This document shows positions 58,163 to 64,000 of a stretch of DNA of 64,000 bases, piece by piece. The stretch spans positions 25,739,336-25,803,335 of the forward strand of contig OX155963.1 in NCBI GenBank assembly GCA_944548615.1, written 5' to 3'. The position numbers were made by a program, and so were the translations under genes. This DNA comes from Micropterix aruncella. Its lineage: Eukaryota; Arthropoda; Insecta; Lepidoptera; Micropterigidae. The stretch's first letter is position 1. Each line of letters begins with the position of its first letter. The notes beneath the pieces were generated by a model. That model was not told the DNA's origin. It was given only the letters and a program-made list of their open reading frames with translations, and made no database searches.

Positions 58163-58560
58163 CTAACCACTAGCTGTGCGCCGCGGCTCCACCCGCCGTT
58201 TAATTTTTAAGAAATCGGATTATTTATAAATATTTAAGAGTACTTTGGCATTGACAATATTTTTAGTCATATTTTCGAGTCATATTAACCTATTAGTAAA
58301 TACTAGTTTTCGACGCAAACAGTTCGGCTCTTCTCGGTAATGCTTGGTTCTCGTCCGGTGGCCGCCATCGCCCTAGCCCCCGACCCACTGTGTCGCATCG
58401 CCCGCCCGCGCTGGTTCTTTTTGCTCTCAAGGGCCGTAAAGCCTATAACATTTCTCAAGAACTGGGCTATCAAATACACAAATATTTTTTCAAAACCGAC
58501 TGGTATTTCCATAGATTAGCGCTTAACAAAAAAACAAATTCTCCAGCTGTATTATATTAA
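58163..58560 (+). repeat. Dispersed repeat starting CTAGCTGTGCGCCGC
   Basis: The start CTAGCTGTGCGCCGCGGCTC resembles 8057 (CTAGCTGCGCCCCGCG) and 59149 (CTAGCTGACCCGGCG). The 3' limit is not defined. A run of ACAATACACA-like units precedes it at 58105-58150. Confidence 0.35.
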
Positions 58561-59148
58561 CCATGTAACAAAATCATTTTTGTCCAGTGTTATAAAACTA
58601 CTGTAGCTGTCTAGGTTTCATATTTTCCGGTATAAAATGTATGCAGGCATGGCAGTTGTTTTTGTCGTTTTTTGGTGGGAGTGGAGTTTCTCCCCTGCAA
58701 CGCTGACAAGTGGGAGAAATATAGGAGACAGACATCATGAGCACCCTCGAGGAGCATCTTGACGTTCATATGGAGTGGCGGAAAATTTCATTTTTTTTTT
58801 GGTTGTCGAAAAGCTCGAGTCATCTCGTCTTGCTAACTATAATGGAAGGCGACATAGTTGTATTATTAAATGAAAGAACTGTGTTTTCGCTGCTCTTTAT
58901 ACAGGTTGAGTGGCCAATTTAAAGGGGCCCAATACGGTTTTCGTCACTGTAACTAAAACTCCGTTTAGACAGAATATTCACATTAAGTATTCTGAATTAA
59001 ATTGAGCAAACTGATAAGGAGTAGTTTTTACTAAATTATTAAGAGCATATATTGTAAGAAGAATTCAAAATTGGAATCAGAGAATATATTTCGAATACCC
59101 TTATTTTCAAATACATGTGAGCCAAAAGTCCCATTCTATTTATAACTA

Positions 59149-59732
59149 GCTGACCCGGCGAACTTCGTACCGCCTAACAGTCAATGAATGTCGTGTTACA
59201 GAGTAGAGCTGAACTTAATTTATGATTTTATGAAAGTAATACAATGAATACAAAATAAATATTAAGTTCACTACTTTATTGAGATAATAACGCAAAAAGA
59301 AATATAATAGTTTAAAAAAAATAAGTATATCAATCGCGTGTCAGCAAGACATGATTGAATTAAACTATTTACATATTGTGCAGCATGGCATGCACTCGGT
59401 TTAATTCTCTTCATTGAAGCACCTTGTGATATACGACATTTTTTGTTTTTATATCAGGCGCAAGAACAAATAAATCGGATGATTTGCAGACACGCGAACA
59501 TGCCACGTACAACTAACCATGGGAAAAACACGGATTTACATTTTGTATGAGAAAATGTTTTTCTTTTATTTTAATCTCTCGCCAACTTTCCGATCTTCGT
59601 TTTTAATAGTTATTCTGCTATTCGGGACGGAGACAAATACTACAAATCAAAAACCATGAAAATCGGTCCAGCCATTCTCGAGTTATAAGTGTTCGAACAA
59701 ACCCGACTTTGTTTTATATATATAGATAGATA
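59149..59732 (+). mobile_element. Truncated retroelement 3' region
   Basis: CTAGCTGACCCGGCGAACTT at the start; CTATTCGGGACGGAGACAAA and CGGTCCAGCCATTCTCGAGT near the end; then TATATATAGATAGATA. It is the same class as 8057-8581. Non-coding. Confidence 0.5.
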
Positions 59733-60049
59733 ACAAAAGTAATAACTTTTAAAGTGATAAAAAGGCAAATGAAAGTATAATTCATGTATTTTTTTAATAT
59801 TAGGTGTGGAAAATTAATATCGTATAATTGTCTACCACTGAAATTCATGTACGCTTCGGCTGTTTTCATGGCATTTTGCATCACTTTTAAAGTGTGGCCG
59901 GTGTAATTTGCTTGTTCTCTGCTTGATTGTTGCTTTTCAGTTTCCGTAGTCAGTGTTTTTTTGAAGTCCATGGTTTGTTGATGTTGACCTTCTTCTTTAG
60001 GTAACCCCACGGAAGTCTGGAGCTGACAGATTAGGCAATCGCGGCGTCT
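59714..60049 (-). CDS. Unrecognised open frame
   Basis: The reverse strand is open from about 60049; its first Met gives a 98-codon ORF. The residues are K/Q/T-rich and polar (L-P-K-E-E-G-Q-H-Q-Q-T-M-D-F-K-K, then SREQANYTGHTLKVMQNAMK), with a hydrophobic end. The composition is more protein-like than other chance frames here. I recognise no family. It adjoins the repeat ending at 59732, so it may be part of a transposon. It could also be a chance ORF. Confidence 0.25.
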   Translation of the reverse strand, partial: RRRDCLICQLQTSVGLPKEEGQHQQTMDFKKTLTTETEKQQSSREQANYTGHTLKVMQNAMKTAEAYMNFSGRQLYDINFPHLILKKYMNYTFICLFITLKVITFVIYLYI

Positions 60050-60712
60050 ATCTCAAGTCGCCTTTTTTTGAGATAAAAAGATTCGAAAATTGTTCCCGCA
60101 ACAAATTCTCACGAACGATGCTGGCCAATATTATATTCCACATCTACTGTAAAAAAATACCATAATGAAACTTTATTTTGCAATTTATTTTTCTAGTTTT
60201 TATAACTTTAAAAAAAGTTATAATTAATAAGGAATTTTGGAACACCGCGTATATTTTAGAATCAGAATATACGCGGATATACTGCTTCTAAAATATATCT
60301 TCCAAAAGTTAAAGGCTCCCTAAATATTTCTTTAAAACAAAATAATAAAAAACAAGGTAATACAACTCTTAAATTGTTTATCCTCAATGAATAATAATTA
60401 TTGCAAAACTTATGACATGTGGGCAAATTTTGACATCCCCTTCCACGTATTTAACGATGTTGCCATATTTTAATGCGGATATAATAGCTTTTTCTATTAT
60501 TAAACATGAAGTCTTTTATTATTTTTATTTTATTTTATTTATTTTTGTTAAAAATATACAGCTTAAAAAAAACCGTATAAGCGTAATATATAACTGTAGT
60601 AAAGCCAATGATGTTTAAAATTATTTGCTATATAAGGATTTCAAAATATGCTAAACAATACAATACAAAGAAAACCAAAAAGAATTTAAAACTAACAGGT
60701 AAAATCGCTATG

Positions 60713-60832
60713 TGCGAGTGTATGGGTGTTGGTGTGTGTTTGTGTGATGGAGAGCGTGTATGTGTGCGTGTGTGTGTGTGTTTGTATGTGTGTGTGCGTG
60801 TATGCGTGTGTGCGTGGGTGTGTGTATCTGTA
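60713..60832. repeat. TG-rich microsatellite
   Basis: GTGTGTGTG with GTATG and GTGCG variants. It yields false Cys/Val-rich frames, which are ignored. Confidence 0.9.
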
Positions 60833-61263
60833 GTGCTTGTATGTGCATGCTAATTCAATCCGATCTGATAGTCAGCTTTTCACGTACCTTCTTAGCAAAG
60901 AATCGACTATTTTGGTGGTTAAATATGTCAATATCGTTAAAGCCTATATTGTATGCATGCATAACGCGCGGCAATAATGAATTGGAACCATATGTAGTTA
61001 TAATGCATATGTTTTCTTTTAGAATGCATATTTACTGTGCAAACTAAGTTTATATTAGTAGTAGTAGTAAACGGAGTGGGGGGCTTGTTTCCAGCCCTTG
61101 ATGTCACCTAGATCTATAAGATCTTTTGTAACTATCCACTATATGGTTAGGTCAGTGGTCAGCTACTAGCCAAGTTTATATTAAAAATGGCCGAAACTTT
61201 GTTGGGCCCCCGAAATTACACCTTTAAGTATAACGCGAATTTACAAGAACAATAAAGGCTTTA

Positions 61264-61415
61264 AAAAGTTCAAAATAAATTTAGAATATCGAACGCGGAT
61301 AAGATGAAACGTCAAATTATGAAATTAGAACGCAGGAAAAAACACATTTTAAATTTTGAACACTGCGGGGATATGGAACGTTGTAATTTGAATACCGACC
61401 GTGAAAAAATGAAAC
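61264..61415. repeat. Diverged inverted monomers of the 109-bp satellite family
   Basis: Units such as GATGAAACGTCAAATTATGA, AATTAGAACGCAGGAAA, AATTTTGAACACTGCGGGGA and ATATGGAACGTTGTAATTTG are the reverse of the TTTCATATTT...TTCG...ATTCAAAT...GACG monomer at 56330-56915. Confidence 0.55.
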
Positions 61416-61694
61416 CTATGGAAAATGCTAAATGTCAATTTCAAACTAGATTTTGCTTGTGATATAAGACCTCACTGCCACGCGAAGTCAGCCGCTGGGC
61501 TCTCAATCAAGCGACGTGAAGTCGCTGAGCACTGACAGCAATGCGACACAACAAAGAACAAGTCGAGCGAGTTATAATGAAGGGGTTATGACGTGACGCC
61601 ATCTTAATTACAACATGGCCGACCCTCCAATTATTACAGACAAGAGACTTGGCATACGCCTCTAAGTTGGAAATGCACGCGTTTTAAAAACATA

Positions 61695-62540
61695 TACCTA
61701 GTTTTGTTTTAAGCAAGTCTTCTAACAATCTTTGTCTTAGGTACCATTTTTCTGACTTAGGAGGGGTACCGCCTCAAAGATCACATAAAAGTTGGTATAT
61801 TATGCTATCATGGACTCTTATATACCTTTTTGAGGCCAATGTTTTTGTCATATTTTGTTTTCGCATAGGTATATCTAACCGTTTGTTCAGCGCACGCCGA
61901 TAAAGCAACTCACCAGCTCATTTTTTTCCGACTTGATTTACAAATATCGTGATTTCTTTTTGAAAACTAATATCTATCACAATAATATATAGCTTATAGT
62001 ACTCATCGATAATGGAGCTTTCTATTAGTGAAAGAATTTTCAAGAGAATTGAAATCGAATAAGTAGTTTCGGAGATTATCCCGTACATACAAACATACAA
62101 ACATTAGTATAAAACAAATACGCATAAAATATCGAGCCATAATTATTATAATGATTTACAGATTTTTTATTTTTTTTAAAAATATGTCCCAGTAATCTAT
62201 ATGTCAATAAGTTGATGAATCCTATTTCATTAATTTTAGTAAAAAAATATGAACTTACTGTTATACTGTTCTTCAACTTTTTGACTGAGTTTAACGAAAT
62301 ATTTCTTATTTTATAGTTCTATAGCGATTTATCAAAAAACTATAAGGAGCTAAAAAAAATATAGTCCGACGTAAAAAAATGCATTTTCTTTAAAAGTATG
62401 CATGAAAAAACGTTAATTTTAAATGTTAGGCCTTATCACATACCTATTTTTCTAATTTATGTAATTGTTTTAAGCAAGTCATAGTGTAGTTAGGTACGGT
62501 CTTTCTGAGTTAAGGAGGGGTACCACATTAATCATATAAT
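61695..62540. repeat. Pair of ~90-bp dispersed direct repeats
   Basis: 61695-61790 and 62445-62540 share TGTTTTAAGCAAGTC, TTAGGTAC, TTTCTGA and GAGGGGTACC in order. The sequence between them and up to 63128 is AT-rich with no gene. Confidence 0.55.
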
Positions 62541-63130
62541 TTTAAGAATGAATTTAAATTTATTAATTAATAATTAATTGTATCGAATTATACAATAACT
62601 TTTAATTTTATTATTATATTATTCCTGGCCACGCTAGAATGGGCTAGTCCCAGTTGGGTGACAGAATCAAATATGCAATAGGTTAAGGTTTTGCCATTCG
62701 GTTCCTGTTATTTTTGTAAGCAAACCAATGTTCATTGTTATAATTTTTTTTTAAAATAAAAAATATTGCCAAGGTCTCAAGAATGTAATAACCTATATTA
62801 GCTATTACAATCTGATGGATTTTAACACCGATGAAAGTTCGAATTACTATAACTAGGAAATAAATGTTTTCCCGCCAAGAAAGTATTTTAGGCAGAGGAT
62901 GGAATTAACCTTTGTTTTGCCGCTTCTCACATTAGGAGTCACTGTGTAAACCACTAAGCAATCTTTATACATTCAATACATCATTTAGCGTACACAAACA
63001 ATCAGTGTCTAAAATACTGTTAAGCAATCAGTGTTAAGACTATGTTATTATTTGTATATCCTTAGGATAATGATTTCTAATTTTATTTACTATGGAGATT
63101 TGGTCATCTGTAATGTTACTGTACTCAGGT

Positions 63131-63545
63131 ACTATTTATTATGGACAATTTATCATATACTTTTTCTTTTACTACATATTGAAATATAATATATTATAGT
63201 ATATAAATACAATCTAATATAAATATACGCTTAAAGATGTATATAATTACAAATACACGAGCATACATATACACACAAATACTGACACACCCTTACTCAC
63301 ACTCTCTCTCACATACACACAGACACATATACATGTACTATTTATTATGGACAATTTATTATATACTTTTTCTTTACTACATATTAAAATATAATATATT
63401 ATAGTATATAAATACAATATAATATAAATATACGCTTAAAGATGTTTATAATTACAAATACACGCGCATACATATTATATACACAAACACAGACAAACCC
63501 TTACTCTCTCACATACACACAGACACATATACACACACACACACA
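63131..63545. repeat. 206-bp tandem duplication with CA-rich segments
   Basis: ACTATTTATTATGGACAATT at 63131 recurs at 63337. The rest of the unit (ATACGCTTAAAGATGT, TAATTACAAATACACG, ACACACAGACACATATACA) follows in both. The copies are very similar, so the duplication is young. The 79-codon frame at 63475-63714 is an effect of the CA repeat. 63546-64000 shows no feature. Confidence 0.9.
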
Positions 63546-64000
63546 TACCCTCCAACGGTCTCCGTGATTCTCTCAGAATACATACGCATACGCACAAAAA
63601 TCTCGATTTATTATGATTTGTATTATTAATAATAAATACGCACAAAATCACTAAAAGGCCAATGGGCAAAAATATATGAGCGCTAGGCCCACCTCTCCAA
63701 TAAAAATAACGCATTTACCATTGGAAAGATCTATTTATCTACAATATTTATGACTACTACAACCTACCTCAATCATGAGCCGTTTCGGAGTTTTGAAGTT
63801 CAGAAACTTCTAAAATATAGCTATTATAATTACACGAAAATCTCATGCCAATTATTTATTTAAAATATATTATTTGCAGTGAAGATTCTAAAAAGGTAGT
63901 AAGTTATAATGTACGGTCACTGGGCACACAATGATAAATAGCTGACCTTAGCATAATACGTCAGGGAACAGAGCGGGAATGAATTCATGAGAAATTACAG

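Noticed and set aside
60608..61047. Cys/Val-rich ORFs
   Set aside because: They are translations of a TG microsatellite.

Overview
The window is eukaryotic and gene-poor: intron and intergenic DNA from an insect, most likely a lepidopteran. The evidence is spliced coding exons with GT/AG borders, AT-rich DNA, and dense nested transposon debris (non-LTR retrotransposons, mariner, Tc1-like, hAT-like, MITEs, a 5S-derived and a tRNA-derived SINE). Much of the debris is of kinds familiar from moth and butterfly genomes. The order is inferred from overall character, not from a database match. Nothing bacterial was seen (no operons, ribosome binding sites or CRISPR).

One host gene is recognised with confidence. 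Two consecutive exons of a paired-type homeobox gene lie on the + strand at 40149-40240 and 43221-43322. They join in phase 0 and encode the first 46 residues of a homeodomain plus a short N-terminal flank. The sequence matches Drgx (DRG11/Prrxl1), a transcription factor of sensory neurons. The exon with the third helix (beginning V-W-F-Q-N-R-R) and the N-terminal exon were not found by eye, so most of the window probably lies in Drgx introns or flanks.

Layout. 1-12 kb: (TA)n tract, LINE tails, a dead mariner, a full copy of a ~667-bp repeat family, a non-autonomous hAT-like element, and a TIR element split by a solo LTR. 12-25 kb: a tRNA-derived SINE, a diverged tandem duplication, GC-rich islands, an R1/I-like LINE tail, and a mariner with an LTR-like insertion. 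25-34 kb: a thicket of nested 667-bp-family copies, a 5S-rRNA-derived SINE, a GC-rich island and a long palindrome. 35-40 kb: three LINEs nested in one another. 40-43.3 kb: the homeobox exons, with a 667-bp copy and an RTE-like fragment in the intron between them. 43.4-64 kb: MITEs, a second R1/I-like tail, a Tc1 remnant, perfect hairpins, a 109-bp higher-order satellite and simple repeats.

The most interesting unexplained signal is the 667-bp family. Six insertions have recognisable direct repeats of 10-15 bp; all six repeats begin with TGT or TGC, and in all six exactly 8 poorly conserved bases separate the conserved 3' motif GACA from the repeat. Copies are inserted into one another, and some lack part of one end. 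The family carries no recognised protein. It behaves like an unusually long non-autonomous retroposon. GC-rich islands spaced through the AT-rich background are candidate regulatory elements of the homeobox locus.
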